A stretch of DNA of 64,000 bases from Lactobacillales bacterium (GTDB lineage: Bacteria > Bacillota > Bacilli > Lactobacillales > Streptococcaceae): NCBI GenBank assembly GCA_031261705.1, contig JAISJD010000044.1, forward strand, positions 24,001-88,000. The letters are read 5' to 3'. Within the stretch, counting starts at the first letter, position 1; each line of letters opens with the position of its first letter. The notes beneath the pieces are model-generated. The model worked only from the letters and a program-made list of their open reading frames with translations, searched no databases and was not told the DNA's origin. Shown one piece after another: positions 18,520 to 27,213 of this stretch. The position numbers and the translations under genes were made by a program.

Positions 18520-19632
18520 TTATTCCTCCACCGTCCCGTTTTCGACATGGAAAATCTTAGGGGTGACGGTGAGATTTTTTAGGTGGTCAAGGGTCGTCGT
18601 CGTAACGAAGGTTTGCGTTTTGCCCTCAATCGCTTCAAGAAGGTGGAGCTGACGTTCGTTGTCTAACTCGCTCATCACATCATCAAGAAGAAGGAGCGGA
18701 TATTCGCCTGTCACGCTCTCCATGAGGTCGATTTCGGCTAATTTGACGGAAAGGGCGGTAGTGCGCTGTTGCCCTTGGGAGCCAAATTGTGCCACATTCC
18801 GTCCATTGACATGAAATAACAATTCATCACGGTGTGGGCCGAGAAACGTATTGGCTTTGAAGATTTCACGCTTGCGATTTTTCATGAGGGCTTCAAAGTA
18901 GGCTTCACGAATTTCATCAAAATCCGCCTCTTTTTCAAAGGGGAAGCTCGATTCATAGGACAAGGTAAGCTCCTCTTTGCCGTGCGATATTTTGGTGTGA
19001 AGTTTGTTCGCCCAGCCTTGTAATTTTTCGATAAATTCGAGCCGTGCCACCAGCACCTTTGCCCCAAATTCCGCTAATTGTTCGGTCAAAATGTCGAGGT
19101 AGAGCTCGTCTTTTTTTTCTTTGTCGTCGTTCATCATCTTCAAATATTGATTTCTCTGCTTGAGCACCCCTTGAAATTGCACCAAGTCGTAGAGGTAAAT
19201 TGGGCTGACCTGTCCTAGTTCCATATCTAAGAATCGGCGACGAACTTGTGGGGAACCTTTGACAAGGCTCAAGTCCTCTGGCGCAAATAAAATAACGTTC
19301 AATTGACCAATATAGGCGGATAATTTTTTTTGCTCGATATGATTGACCTTGGTTTTTCGTCCTTTTGCGGTAATCTGAATTTCTAGTGGAAGATTGGCGG
19401 TACGCTTTTCGACAGTTCCTTGGAGCTTGGCACCCTCAGCATCCCATTGAATCAGCTCTTTTTCATGCGAGGTACGGTGGGAGCGAGTCATCGCCAGCAC
19501 GTAAATGCTTTCTAAAAGGTTCGTTTTGCCTTGCGCATTTTCCCCCAGAAAGATGTTCAAAGACGTGTCAAACGTCAAATCTAGCGCATCATAGTTGCGG
19601 TAGTGGTTGAGCGTGAGTTCCTTTAAACGCAT
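18520..19632 (-). CDS. recF: DNA replication and repair protein RecF
   Basis: 370 residues, the normal length. Walker A GENAQGKTN near residue 30, the ABC-type signature FGSQGQQRTTALS near 300 and Walker B PLLLLDDVMSELD near 320 identify an SMC-like ATPase that loads RecA at single-strand gaps through RecOR. It follows yaaA by three bases, as in other Firmicutes. Two departures from the usual order are the 23 kb gap between dnaN and yaaA-recF, and the lack of gyrB downstream. Confidence 0.96.
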   Translation of the reverse strand: MRLKELTLNHYRNYDALDLTFDTSLNIFLGENAQGKTNLLESIYVLAMTRSHRTSHEKELIQWDAEGAKLQGTVEKRTANLPLEIQITAKGRKTKVNHIEQKKLSAYIGQLNVILFAPEDLSLVKGSPQVRRRFLDMELGQVSPIYLYDLVQFQGVLKQRNQYLKMMNDDKEKKDELYLDILTEQLAEFGAKVLVARLEFIEKLQGWANKLHTKISHGKEELTLSYESSFPFEKEADFDEIREAYFEALMKNRKREIFKANTFLGPHRDELLFHVNGRNVAQFGSQGQQRTTALSVKLAEIDLMESVTGEYPLLLLDDVMSELDNERQLHLLEAIEGKTQTFVTTTTLDHLKNLTVTPKIFHVENGTVEE

Positions 19633-19635
19633 AGA

Positions 19636-20112
19636 TTATGCTCCTGGTACACGTGGCGCTGTGCCTTTTGGTGTCGCATGATTAGGCTTACGTGAGTGCT
19701 TTTTCGCCTTTGGACCTGCTGTATTCGGTCTGCGAGTGGGTTTGTTCGCCTTGCGTGCCTTTTCCATTTGTTCTTGCTTTCTGCGCTTTTGAATTTTTTT
19801 CTTTTTCTTGATTTCCGAGTTCATTTGATTCACAATCGCCTGTACTCTAGCCTTTTCTTCCACCTCTGCTTTGCGAAGTGCCGCTTCTTCTGGGGTTGCC
19901 TTTTTCACGAGAAACTCGCCAAATTCCGGCACCTTTACAATCATTCCATCATAAAGCTTGCGACCACGTCTGTTTTCCGTCACGCCGTCCACTTCCACGG
20001 GGGTTTCCGAAAGAAAATATTTGGCTTGCCCACCACTTTGGATGACTTCCGCCTCTTTTAATAGTTGACCCAACGTCATATATTCCTCGTGTAAAACAAC
20101 TGTTTCACTCAT
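19636..20112 (-). CDS. yaaA: S4-domain protein YaaA with a long basic C-terminal tail
   Basis: The first 75 residues form an S4 RNA-binding domain (LGQLLKEAEVIQSGGQAKYF, EVDGVTENRRGRKLYDGMIV), matching the small YaaA protein always found upstream of recF. This protein is 158 residues, about twice the usual length. The extra 80 residues are Lys/Arg-rich (KKKKKIQKRRKQEQ...) and end in a Pro/Gly/Lys/His stretch resembling ribosomal-protein tails. YaaA has been linked to late 50S ribosome assembly; the tail would add nonspecific RNA binding. The stop lies three bases before recF. Confidence 0.9.
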   Translation of the reverse strand: MSETVVLHEEYMTLGQLLKEAEVIQSGGQAKYFLSETPVEVDGVTENRRGRKLYDGMIVKVPEFGEFLVKKATPEEAALRKAEVEEKARVQAIVNQMNSEIKKKKKIQKRRKQEQMEKARKANKPTRRPNTAGPKAKKHSRKPNHATPKGTAPRVPGA

Positions 20113-20373
20113 TTTTTCACCTACATTGTCAAAACGCTTTCTACGCTTGACTTCTTTCCATTATTTTGTCCGTCTAATTCTTGTCAAGTATACTATTTTT
20201 CGGCGGGAAAATCACGCTTTCCACTTGATTTGTTTTGTTTTTGGGGGATTTGGGTGGGGTTAACTTTATTTTTTTCTTTTTCTTAAGACATTCTCATATT
20301 TCTTGTTTCTGCTCATGAATTATGATAAATTACAGATACAGCAAAGTAATACCTTTTTTCATATTATTTATAT

Positions 20374-20407
20374 AAACTTGCCTGTTCAGTGGGCGAGTTT
20401 TTTTGTT
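20374..20407 (+). terminator. Orphan rho-independent terminator (possible small RNA)
   Basis: AAACTTGCC (20374-20382) pairs with GGGCGAGTTT (20391-20400) and is followed by a T-run. No gene precedes it on the plus strand. A weak TATGAT box at 20321-20326 could start a short RNA of about 75 bases, but no good -35 is present. Confidence 0.4.
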
Positions 20408-20592
20408 TCTTTTTAACACATTTTTGCACGAACACTATACGAAGCTTTTCACATGCTTGTGATAGTTGGGAAAAAGAGGAATTGATAGGACAAAAATTTT
20501 CCTACTTTTCAACGGAATTATCGCCCTTCTTATCTGCAAAGTGACAGCTTACAGGCTGAAAATAGTAAATGCAGTTATTTTACTCGCTAATC

Positions 20593-20620
20593 TTGACTTT
20601 TTCTATGTAAAATCTATAAT
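20593..20620 (+). promoter_or_regulatory. Sigma-A promoter of the candidate antitoxin RNA
   Basis: TTGACT (20593-20598) and a perfect TATAAT (20615-20620) are separated by 16 bases. No protein gene follows on this strand, only the short terminated transcript at 20627-20700. Confidence 0.8.
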
Positions 20621-20626
20621 AATAGG

Positions 20627-20700
20627 TGATTGAAAGTCGGTAGCCGATTTTTGTAAAAGACCGTTAACTGGCTAAAGTTATGACGGTCTTATTTTTTTAT
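20627..20700 (+). ncRNA. Candidate type I antitoxin RNA, antisense to the toxin mRNA 3' end
   Basis: The promoter at 20593-20620 predicts a start near 20627. The terminator has arms AAGACCGT (20657-20664) and ACGGTCTT (20683-20690), then ATTTTTTT. The RNA would be about 70 bases and ends by overlapping the stop codon and shared terminator region of a 38-residue hydrophobic ORF on the other strand. Convergent genes sharing a bidirectional terminator is the layout of TxpA/RatA- and Fst-like loci. Inferred from sequence layout only. Confidence 0.6.
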
Positions 20701-20805
20701 CTTCCGTTTTTCGACCAACTTTGCTGTAAACTCAATCGTACGGAGCATGAAATCTCCGAAGCTGAGCAACAGACAAAGTAGACCTATAACTTCCAATAAA
20801 GTCAT
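20689..20805 (-). CDS. Candidate type I toxin: 38-aa hydrophobic membrane peptide
   Basis: The frame starts MTLLEVIGLLCLLLSFGD, one membrane helix, and ends in a charged tail (AKLVEKRKIKK). Size, single helix and basic end match the holin-like toxin (TxpA/BsrG-type) group of Firmicutes. AAAGG lies six bases before the ATG at 20805. The stop codon (20689-20691) is embedded in the terminator stem shared with the antisense RNA on the plus strand. A second, overlapping frame (20732-20935) starts in the conserved leader and may be a leader ORF rather than the product. Confidence 0.55.
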   Translation of the reverse strand: MTLLEVIGLLCLLLSFGDFMLRTIEFTAKLVEKRKIKK

Positions 20806-20902
20806 AAGTTGCCTTTCTTTCCTTAAAAGCTACAATTTCCAACAACTTCTCAGCAGTGAAAATTGCGCACCAATCATGTGTCAAAACAATCATAGGCATC
20901 AT

Positions 20903-21003
20903 CCTTTCAAAAAAATCTGGCTCCCGTCTATTCACTTATGTACCCTACAACCCTATTTTAGAACAAACGTTCTTAATTTCAAGCATATTTCTTCTTGTTT
21001 GTT
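20903..21003 (-). repeat. Toxin-type promoter/leader element, copy 1
   Basis: About 100 bases that recur with high identity at 39369-39471. On the minus strand it contains TTGAAA, 16 bases, TAAAAT, then a transcribed leader including GTTGTAGGG and CATAAGTGAATAGACGG. It lies directly upstream of the candidate toxin and probably drives it. Confidence 0.6.
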
Positions 21004-21106
21004 AGAATTTCTAGTTTTATTCTACCGCCTGTAATTTGTTATTTTTCAGTTTTTTTAAATAAATAGAAATAATCATACGTTCTCACCCCTCACCAATAAA
21101 CGCCAC

Positions 21107-21137
21107 AAAAAAGCCAGCCTCCAAAAAGACTGACTTT
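21107..21137 (-). terminator. Terminator of the treP-treC operon
   Basis: On the minus strand AAGTCAGTCT pairs with AGGCTGGCTT and is followed by TTTTTT. It lies just after the treC stop codon. Confidence 0.8.
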
Positions 21138-21141
21138 TCAT

Positions 21142-22791
21142 TTATTTCTTCAAGTAAAGCGCTAAAGTTTCATACGCACGGAGCGGTTGCACCTTTTGGA
21201 TAGCCACATGCGCATAGTTTTGGACGAGAAGCTCGCCTGCGAGAAATTCTTCTGGCAAGACAACTTCTGTTTCCGTCGCATAAAAATTGTTCAAGACAAT
21301 CAATTTTTCCTCTGCTGTTTCACGGATATAGGCAATGACTTGCTTACTATCTGTGGCATACGGTTGGTAATCACCCATGGAAATAATTGGTAATTCCTTA
21401 CGTAAGGCAATTAAGCGTTGGTAGAAGCGGAAAATCGAGCCAGTTTCAAGTTCTGTCACGACATTGATTTCTTTGTAACTTGCGCCGACTTCTAGCCACG
21501 GTGTCCCCTCAGAAAAGCCTGCATTGACCTCTGAGCTCCATTGCATGGGCACCCGAGAGTTATCTCTTGATTTGGCTTGGATAATCTTCATCGCCATTTC
21601 TGGACTATTTCCAGCAGCAATCAGATTGTCATAGGCATTGATACTTTCGACATCGACATATTTTTCCATGGTGTCAAAACCAGGGTCTAACATCCCGATT
21701 TCTTCGCCCATATAGACATATGGCGTCCCACGGTTGAGGTGAATCGTTGCTGCCAGCATTTTTGCGCCTTCGACACGATAATTTTCGACATCAATAAAGC
21801 GATTTAGCGCACGTGGTTGGTCGTGGTTATTCCAGAATAACGCATTCCAGCCGTCGCCTTCGGACATATCTTTGCCCCAAGTATGAAGCAACATTTTCAA
21901 TTCCTCGAAATCAAATGGTTTCAACGTCCATTTTTCTCCATCTTGATAATCAACTTTCAAGTGGTGGAAGTTAAACGCCATGCTTAATTCGTGGCGATCC
22001 TCACGTGTATAGTCAATACAATTTTCAATCGTGGTAGAACTCATTTCCCCCACTGTGACAATCGTGACATCTTCGCCAAAGGTTGCCACATTCATTTCTT
22101 GTAGATAGTCATGGACTAATGGTTTGTCTGTATACATGAATTTTCCGTCACCTGTCGGATCATCCAGCAAAACCTTATCTTTCCCGATTAAATTAATCAC
22201 GTCAAACCGGAACCCTTTTACCCCTTTTTTCATCCAGAAACGGACGACATCAAACAATTCTTTGCGAACATTGGGATTTCTCCAATTTAAATCAGCTTGC
22301 GTCACATCAAATAAATGAAGGTAATATTGGTCGGTTGCGCCAAATTTTTCCCAAGCAGGCCCACCAAATTTAGATACCCAATTAGTTGGCAAGTCGCCAT
22401 TTTCCTTGGCAGGTTCTAAGAAGAAAAAGTCTTGATAGTATTTATCTCCGGCAAGCGCTTTTTGAAACCACTCATGCTCGGTGGATACATGGTTTAACAC
22501 CATATCTAGCATGAAGCCAATCCCATAGCGGTCTGCCTCTGCGACTAATTGTTCAAATTCTGTCATGGTGCCAAAGCGTGGGTCAATCGCACAATAGTCC
22601 GAAATATCATACCCATTATCCCGCTGTGGAGAGGGGTAGAACGGGTTTAACCAGACCAGTTCTACGCCTAATTCATGCAGGTAAGGTAATTTCTCAATAA
22701 TCCCTGCAAAGTCTCCGACACCGTCATTGTTGCTGTCCTTAAAGGATTTTGGATAAATTTGATAGACTGTTTTTTGTTTGAAGTTGCTCAT
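21142..22791 (-). CDS. treC: Trehalose-6-phosphate hydrolase (GH13)
   Basis: 549 residues from the ATG at 22791, which has AAAGGA ten bases upstream. KTVYQIYPKSFKDSNNDGVG at the start, DMVLNHVS, GFRFDVINLI (catalytic Asp near 200), VGEMSS (catalytic Glu near 255) and FWNNHDQPR (near 325) are the conserved GH13 regions. With the adjacent trehalose PTS permease it should cleave imported trehalose-6-phosphate to glucose and glucose-6-phosphate in the cytoplasm. Second gene of treP-treC; controlled by the TreR operator and cre upstream of treP. Confidence 0.94.
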   Translation of the reverse strand: MSNFKQKTVYQIYPKSFKDSNNDGVGDFAGIIEKLPYLHELGVELVWLNPFYPSPQRDNGYDISDYCAIDPRFGTMTEFEQLVAEADRYGIGFMLDMVLNHVSTEHEWFQKALAGDKYYQDFFFLEPAKENGDLPTNWVSKFGGPAWEKFGATDQYYLHLFDVTQADLNWRNPNVRKELFDVVRFWMKKGVKGFRFDVINLIGKDKVLLDDPTGDGKFMYTDKPLVHDYLQEMNVATFGEDVTIVTVGEMSSTTIENCIDYTREDRHELSMAFNFHHLKVDYQDGEKWTLKPFDFEELKMLLHTWGKDMSEGDGWNALFWNNHDQPRALNRFIDVENYRVEGAKMLAATIHLNRGTPYVYMGEEIGMLDPGFDTMEKYVDVESINAYDNLIAAGNSPEMAMKIIQAKSRDNSRVPMQWSSEVNAGFSEGTPWLEVGASYKEINVVTELETGSIFRFYQRLIALRKELPIISMGDYQPYATDSKQVIAYIRETAEEKLIVLNNFYATETEVVLPEEFLAGELLVQNYAHVAIQKVQPLRAYETLALYLKK

Positions 22792-22805
22792 AAATTTCAA
22801 ATCCT

Positions 22806-24788
22806 TTAAATAATAATTTTTTTGATACTGAAGATTTTATCTTTTGGTGTCACATCTTCGTGGCATTCCACGATATTTACAAGGAAATTATCAGGGTTTG
22901 TGACAACTACTGGTGTTTGAGTCACATAACCGGCACGTTCAATCGCATCTTTATCAAATTCGATTAATAGGTCGCCTTGTTTTACTGTGTCGCCTTGTTT
23001 TACGTGCATTGTAAAGTATTTGCCTTCTAATTTAACTGTGTCAAGACCGATGTGAATGAGTAATTCTGCACCTTCTTCATTGACTAACCCAATCGCATGT
23101 CCTGTTGGGAATAAGGTCACGACATCTCCGTCAAATGGAGCGTAAAGTTTGCCTTCTTTTGGTTCAATGACCACCCCTACCCCAAGCATTCCTTCGCTAA
23201 AGACTGGGTCATTTGCTTCAGAAAGTGGTAATACATGTCCAACTAATGGGCTTTCTACGTCGATTTCAGGAAGTTCTTCCATTGTTCTTACAGGTTGATT
23301 TACTGCTTCATCTGGCATTAAATCTGCATCTGTTGCATCAACAAGAGGCATTTCTTCGATTTCACGGTCAATCTTGTTAAAGATATTCGCACGACGGAAT
23401 ACAACTGTTAAGACAATTGGAACGACTAAGGCAATCACCATACCAACAGCGAAGTTTGGTACGTTTTTCGCTACGATTGATAGAATACCAGGAAGTCCGC
23501 CGATACCAATAGAAGTGGCACGAACTGAAGTGAAAGTCACATACATTCCGGCTACGGCTGAACCAATCATACCAGCTACAAATGGATAGACATATTTCAA
23601 GTTAATCCCAAACATCGCTGGTTCAGTAACTCCTAGAAAGGCTGAAATCGTTGCTGGAATGGAGATTTGTTCTTCTTTTTCATCGCCACGGTGTAGGTAG
23701 ATAACCGCTAATACGGCTGCCCCTTGTGCGATATTTGATAGAGCAATCATTGGCCAAAGATTTGTTGAACCATAATCGGCTACTAATTGGGTATCAATCG
23801 CAAGCGTGGTGTGGTGTAACCCTGTAATAACCAGTGGGGCGTACAGCAAGCCGAACGCGGCACCGAATAACCAGTTGAATGAGGAGGTTAATCCTGCATT
23901 GACGATAGAAGAAATGAATCCACCGATTTTCCAACCGATTGGACCTAAGATTACGTGAGCCGCTAAAATTGTTGGTACAAGTGATAAGAATGGAACGAAA
24001 ATCATAGATACCGCTTGTGGAATGTGTTTTCTAAAGAATATTTCCAAATAGGCGAGTAAGAATCCGGCTAACATGGCTGGAATGACTTGCGCTTGGTAAC
24101 CAATTTTGTCGATTTGTGCGAAGCCGAAATCCCAGAATGGAATATCTGCGGCTTTTGTCGCATTTACTGCATACGCATTAAGTAATTGTGGACTAACAAG
24201 CGTAATCCCTAAGACAATTCCCAAAATTTGTGTGGTTCCCATTTTTTTGGCGATAGACCAAGTAATCCCAACTGGTAGGAAGTGGAAAATCGCTTCCCCT
24301 GGTAACCATAAGAAGTCATTAATTCCTGCCCAGAATTGACTAGAGGCAGTAATCGTTTGTCCACCTAAGAAACCGAAATTCACGCCTTCTAAGACGTTTC
24401 TAAAGCCTAAAATAAGACCCCCAACAATAATCGCTGGTAATAATGGAGTGAAAATTTCTGCCAACATTGCTACGGCACGTTGGATTGGATTTTGATTTTG
24501 TTTGGCAACAGATTTAGCTTGTTCTTTTGAAACTCCGTCTACTCCAGAGACTGAAGCAAAGTCGTTATAAAACATGGGTACTTCATTTCCAATGATTACT
24601 TGGAATTGACCGGCGTTCGTGAACGTTCCTTTGACACTTGGAATATCCTCGATTTTGTCTTTGTCTGTCTTGCTTTCGTCATTTAGGACGAATCTCATAC
24701 GAGTGGCGCAATGCGATACTGCGGCGATATTGTCTTTCCCACCAACCGCATTTAATAAATCTTTTGCGTCTTTTTCAAATTTACTCAT
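22806..24788 (-). CDS. treP: Trehalose PTS permease, EIIBCA
   Basis: 660 residues from the ATG at 24788 (SD AAGGAG); an upstream in-frame start at 24848 is poorly placed. EIIB lies at about 1-90 with the phosphorylatable Cys in SHCATRMRF. EIIC spans about 110-470 with ten or so membrane helices and GVTEPAMFGINLKY. EIIA lies at about 500-660 with active-site His in ELLIHIGLDTVKL. It imports trehalose and phosphorylates it to trehalose-6-phosphate. The covalently linked EIIA domain fits lactic acid bacteria better than Bacillus. treC follows after 14 bases. Confidence 0.93.
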   Translation of the reverse strand: MSKFEKDAKDLLNAVGGKDNIAAVSHCATRMRFVLNDESKTDKDKIEDIPSVKGTFTNAGQFQVIIGNEVPMFYNDFASVSGVDGVSKEQAKSVAKQNQNPIQRAVAMLAEIFTPLLPAIIVGGLILGFRNVLEGVNFGFLGGQTITASSQFWAGINDFLWLPGEAIFHFLPVGITWSIAKKMGTTQILGIVLGITLVSPQLLNAYAVNATKAADIPFWDFGFAQIDKIGYQAQVIPAMLAGFLLAYLEIFFRKHIPQAVSMIFVPFLSLVPTILAAHVILGPIGWKIGGFISSIVNAGLTSSFNWLFGAAFGLLYAPLVITGLHHTTLAIDTQLVADYGSTNLWPMIALSNIAQGAAVLAVIYLHRGDEKEEQISIPATISAFLGVTEPAMFGINLKYVYPFVAGMIGSAVAGMYVTFTSVRATSIGIGGLPGILSIVAKNVPNFAVGMVIALVVPIVLTVVFRRANIFNKIDREIEEMPLVDATDADLMPDEAVNQPVRTMEELPEIDVESPLVGHVLPLSEANDPVFSEGMLGVGVVIEPKEGKLYAPFDGDVVTLFPTGHAIGLVNEEGAELLIHIGLDTVKLEGKYFTMHVKQGDTVKQGDLLIEFDKDAIERAGYVTQTPVVVTNPDNFLVNIVECHEDVTPKDKIFSIKKIII

Positions 24789-24867
24789 GATTTTTCTCCT
24801 TTTCGTTTGATAAGCTTGAAAACACTTCGCTACTGATAATAATTGCACTTACTTTTCCACTGCTTTT

Positions 24868-24933
24868 CTTGTACGTACAAGTTGTTTACACCTTTAATAT
24901 ATCACGTTTTTTTTGAAAAGCAAACGTTTTCAC
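24868..24933 (-). promoter_or_regulatory. tre promoter with TreR operator and cre site
   Basis: On the minus strand: -35 TTGCTT (24918-24923), 16 bases, -10 TATATT (24896-24901). The perfect palindrome CTTGTACGTACAAG (24868-24881) lies just downstream of the start site and fits a TreR operator. A catabolite-responsive element, GTGAAAACGTTTGCT (24919-24933), covers the -35. So the operon should be repressed by TreR without trehalose-6-phosphate and by CcpA on glucose. Confidence 0.75.
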
Positions 24934-25269
24934 GTATTATTAGAAAATTTTTATCAAAAACAGGTGTTTTTTGTCTTTAATAAATATATGTAATGATGTT
25001 TCTGTTATTTATAATACCATGTAAGCGGTGTGATGTGAAGAGGCAGTCGTACGTATGAGTTGTTTATTACCAAAAATAGGCGGGATTTCATAAAAATAAA
25101 ACTTCTTTTAATTTTTTGATTTTTGACCAACAAGAAGAAAATGGCGAGAAAGATTCTTTGAAATTTTACAGGAAGTATAGTAGTCAATAATTCCGATATT
25201 TTTAGGAAATGTTGGCGAAAACACAAAATATAGCGAGCGTTAAATAACTTAAAAGAGTGATTTATATAG

Positions 25270-25305
25270 TAGAAAAGACACTTCCTCGTTTCCCAGAAAG
25301 TGTCC
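25270..25305 (-). terminator. Terminator after yidC
   Basis: GACACTT (25277-25283) pairs with AAGTGTC (25298-25304), and the minus strand continues with TTTTCT. It ends the rnpA-yidC unit. The 460 bases between treP and yidC hold only this and the tre control region. Confidence 0.7.
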
Positions 25306-25312
25306 GTAAGGC

Positions 25313-26140
25313 TTATTTACGTTTCTTTGTCGCTTTTTTCAGTGCTTTTTTCTTCGCTTTTTCGGCATTTCTTATTGCTTCTTCTTTGGCTTTGCGTTCC
25401 TTTTCTAGCTTAAATGGATTGTTGATGAGGAGCGTTTGTCCGACTTGGAAAGCATTGGAAACGACCCAGTAAAGAGAAATCCCACTAGCTATTTGCCATG
25501 CCATGAAGAAAATCATGATTGGCATAATGTACGTCATCGATTTCGTCATACCGTTTTGTTCTGGAGAAGCTTTCATGCTCAACCAGCTAGATGCAAAGGT
25601 AAAGACCGCCGCAAGTATCGGTAAAATCCAGTAAGGGTCAGGACTGGCTAAGTTCAACCATAGGAAATGCCCCGAACGAATCGCTGGTACCCGACTAATT
25701 GCTTGATACAGCGCCATTAGGACTGGCATTTGAACAAGGAGGGGTAAACACCCGATATAAGGGTTCACGTTGTTGTCTGCGTATAGTTTTTGTGTTTCTT
25801 CATTTAATAGGCGACGACTTTCCGTGTCCTTTCCAGGATATTTCAATTGTAATTTCTTGATTTCAGGCTGCAATTCCTGCGTTTTGCGCATAGATTTTGT
25901 TTGGAAGTGCATGAGTGGTAATAAGATTAGGCGAATCACGAGGGTGAATAGGATAATCCCAATCCCGATATTTTGTCCGACAGACAAGAATTTGATGGCA
26001 CTGGCGAAGAACCAGACGATTCTTTCCCATACCCCTGTGGAGCTGGCTTTGACCTCGGAGGTACCACAGCCGGTTAATGTCACTAATAGCGCCACTGAGG
26101 CAAGTGCTAGTAGTAAACGCTTGATGGTTTTCTTGTTCAC
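25313..26140 (-). CDS. yidC: Membrane protein insertase YidC/OxaA
   Basis: 275 residues from the GTG at 26140 (GGGAAAG seven bases upstream). Lipoprotein signal with lipobox LTGC, five hydrophobic segments, PLMHFQTKSMRKTQELQPEI and GCLPLLVQMPVLMALYQAI as in YidC, then a Lys/Arg-rich tail. It inserts and folds membrane proteins with or without SecYEG. It follows rnpA closely, as usual. The following gene should be jag, but jag lies at 50.3 kb on the other strand, so the conserved run is broken here. Confidence 0.94.
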   Translation of the reverse strand: MNKKTIKRLLLALASVALLVTLTGCGTSEVKASSTGVWERIVWFFASAIKFLSVGQNIGIGIILFTLVIRLILLPLMHFQTKSMRKTQELQPEIKKLQLKYPGKDTESRRLLNEETQKLYADNNVNPYIGCLPLLVQMPVLMALYQAISRVPAIRSGHFLWLNLASPDPYWILPILAAVFTFASSWLSMKASPEQNGMTKSMTYIMPIMIFFMAWQIASGISLYWVVSNAFQVGQTLLINNPFKLEKERKAKEEAIRNAEKAKKKALKKATKKRK

Positions 26141-26206
26141 TTTGTTCTTTCCCTTCTTATAATACTTGTAACTAACGAATAGAGTCACGGTCACGATTGT
26201 CTTGAC

Positions 26207-26554
26207 TTATTGACCTATTTCGTAGATTTTCGCCACTTTTAAGACGTGTTCGATATTCTTTTTTACTTCGGACATCGTGAGGTTCGCGGCTTGCGGACGT
26301 GCGATGATAATAAAATCAATGGTTGGGCGAATGTGCCCTTTTTCTTCTAAAAGTGCTTGGCGAATTTTGCGTTTGACGGCATTTCTCGTGACAGCGTTCC
26401 CAACTTTTTTCCCAACAGATAATCCGACACGAAAATGGGTCTGCTGTGGTTTGCTTATTTGATAAACAATGAAATTTCGGTTGGCACAGGACTGACCTTT
26501 GTGGAACACTTGTTGAAAATCACGCTCACGCTTGACTCTATAAGACTTTCGCAT
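26207..26554 (-). CDS. rnpA: Ribonuclease P protein component
   Basis: 115 residues from the ATG at 26554 (GGAAG eight bases upstream); a GTG at 26563 is less likely. MRKSYRVKRERDFQQVF at the start and the RNR motif in GNAVTRNAVKRKIRQ are diagnostic. It binds RNase P RNA for tRNA 5' maturation. In almost all bacteria rnpA follows rpmH directly; here rpmH is 22 kb away on the opposite strand, and rnpA must use its own promoter. A TATCAT box is visible about 50 bases upstream of the start. Confidence 0.95.
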   Translation of the reverse strand: MRKSYRVKRERDFQQVFHKGQSCANRNFIVYQISKPQQTHFRVGLSVGKKVGNAVTRNAVKRKIRQALLEEKGHIRPTIDFIIIARPQAANLTMSEVKKNIEHVLKVAKIYEIGQ

Positions 26555-26563
26555 GATAATCAC

Positions 26564-27156
26564 TTCCGTTTTTAAATGTAATAAATTTATTTCTAAAGCC
26601 TACTTATGATACCATATTTTCTAGGAAACCTAAAGAGGAATAAAAAGGAAATGAAGAGGAAAATTTTCATGGAAACTTCTTTTTTTTTGCTCCTTTTTCT
26701 TTCACAAATTCTCTGTCAACCAGGGCGGTGTTCGTACTTTTAGCTGAATGAACTACTGTTCTACTAATTGAGGTGGAGCGATTCTTTCTAATTATGGATT
26801 GAGTGGCGTTGTATAGATTGAGTGGCGTTGTAATAAACGTTTGTTTCGAAAAGTTCTTTTTATTGGATGCTTCTCTTTTACTCTCGAACAATTCTTACAA
26901 AAAGTTTATCTTAAATTAAACGGTTCTGATAATAACCCGCCATTGATAAACCGTTTAGTGAATTCTATTTATTTTACGACAATCACGAAACAAATTCATT
27001 TTTCTGCCGCTCAGCAAGAATGACAACAGAACTGAGTAGTACTGGGAAACACGTTGGGTTGAATGGTGTTTATAGAGCAGATTTAGGAGATAAATCACAA
27101 TTTTAGGCTGCTAAATTTCAGTAAATATTTAGTTATTTTTCAATTAATGATATTCA
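26564..27156. other. Intergenic region upstream of rnpA with a 16-base tandem repeat
   Basis: No supported gene in about 590 bases, where rpmH would be expected. ATTGAGTGGCGTTGTA occurs twice in tandem (26798-26813 and 26817-26832), with a weaker third match just before. An open frame at 26667-26891 has no SD or family resemblance. Confidence 0.5.
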
Positions 27157-27186
27157 AAAGTGGCGGACGATTTTGTTCGCCACTTT
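27157..27186 (-). terminator. Terminator after the CHAP lysin gene
   Basis: AAAGTGGCG (27157-27165) pairs perfectly with CGCCACTTT (27178-27186); the minus strand continues TTTTGAATAT. It ends the sigma factor to lysin operon. Confidence 0.75.
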
Positions 27187-27191
27187 CCAAA

Positions 27192-27207
27192 TGTTTCACA
27201 TGAAACA
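27192..27207. promoter_or_regulatory. parS-like ParB binding site
   Basis: TGTTTCACATGAAACA is a perfect palindrome that differs at one base from the bacterial parS consensus TGTTTCACGTGAAACA. It lies between the lysin gene and its terminator, within 20 kb of oriC, where parS sites cluster in Firmicutes. Confidence 0.6.
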
Positions 27208-27213
27208 AACGTT

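Noticed and set aside
20732-20935. 67-codon frame overlapping the candidate toxin as the toxin itself
   Set aside because: It has no membrane helix and ends before the shared terminator; the 38-codon frame is hydrophobic and ends in the terminator stem. The longer frame may still be a leader ORF.
26667-26891. 74-codon frame upstream of rnpA as a possible displaced rpmH
   Set aside because: It does not resemble L34; a perfect rpmH is present at 48982-49116.
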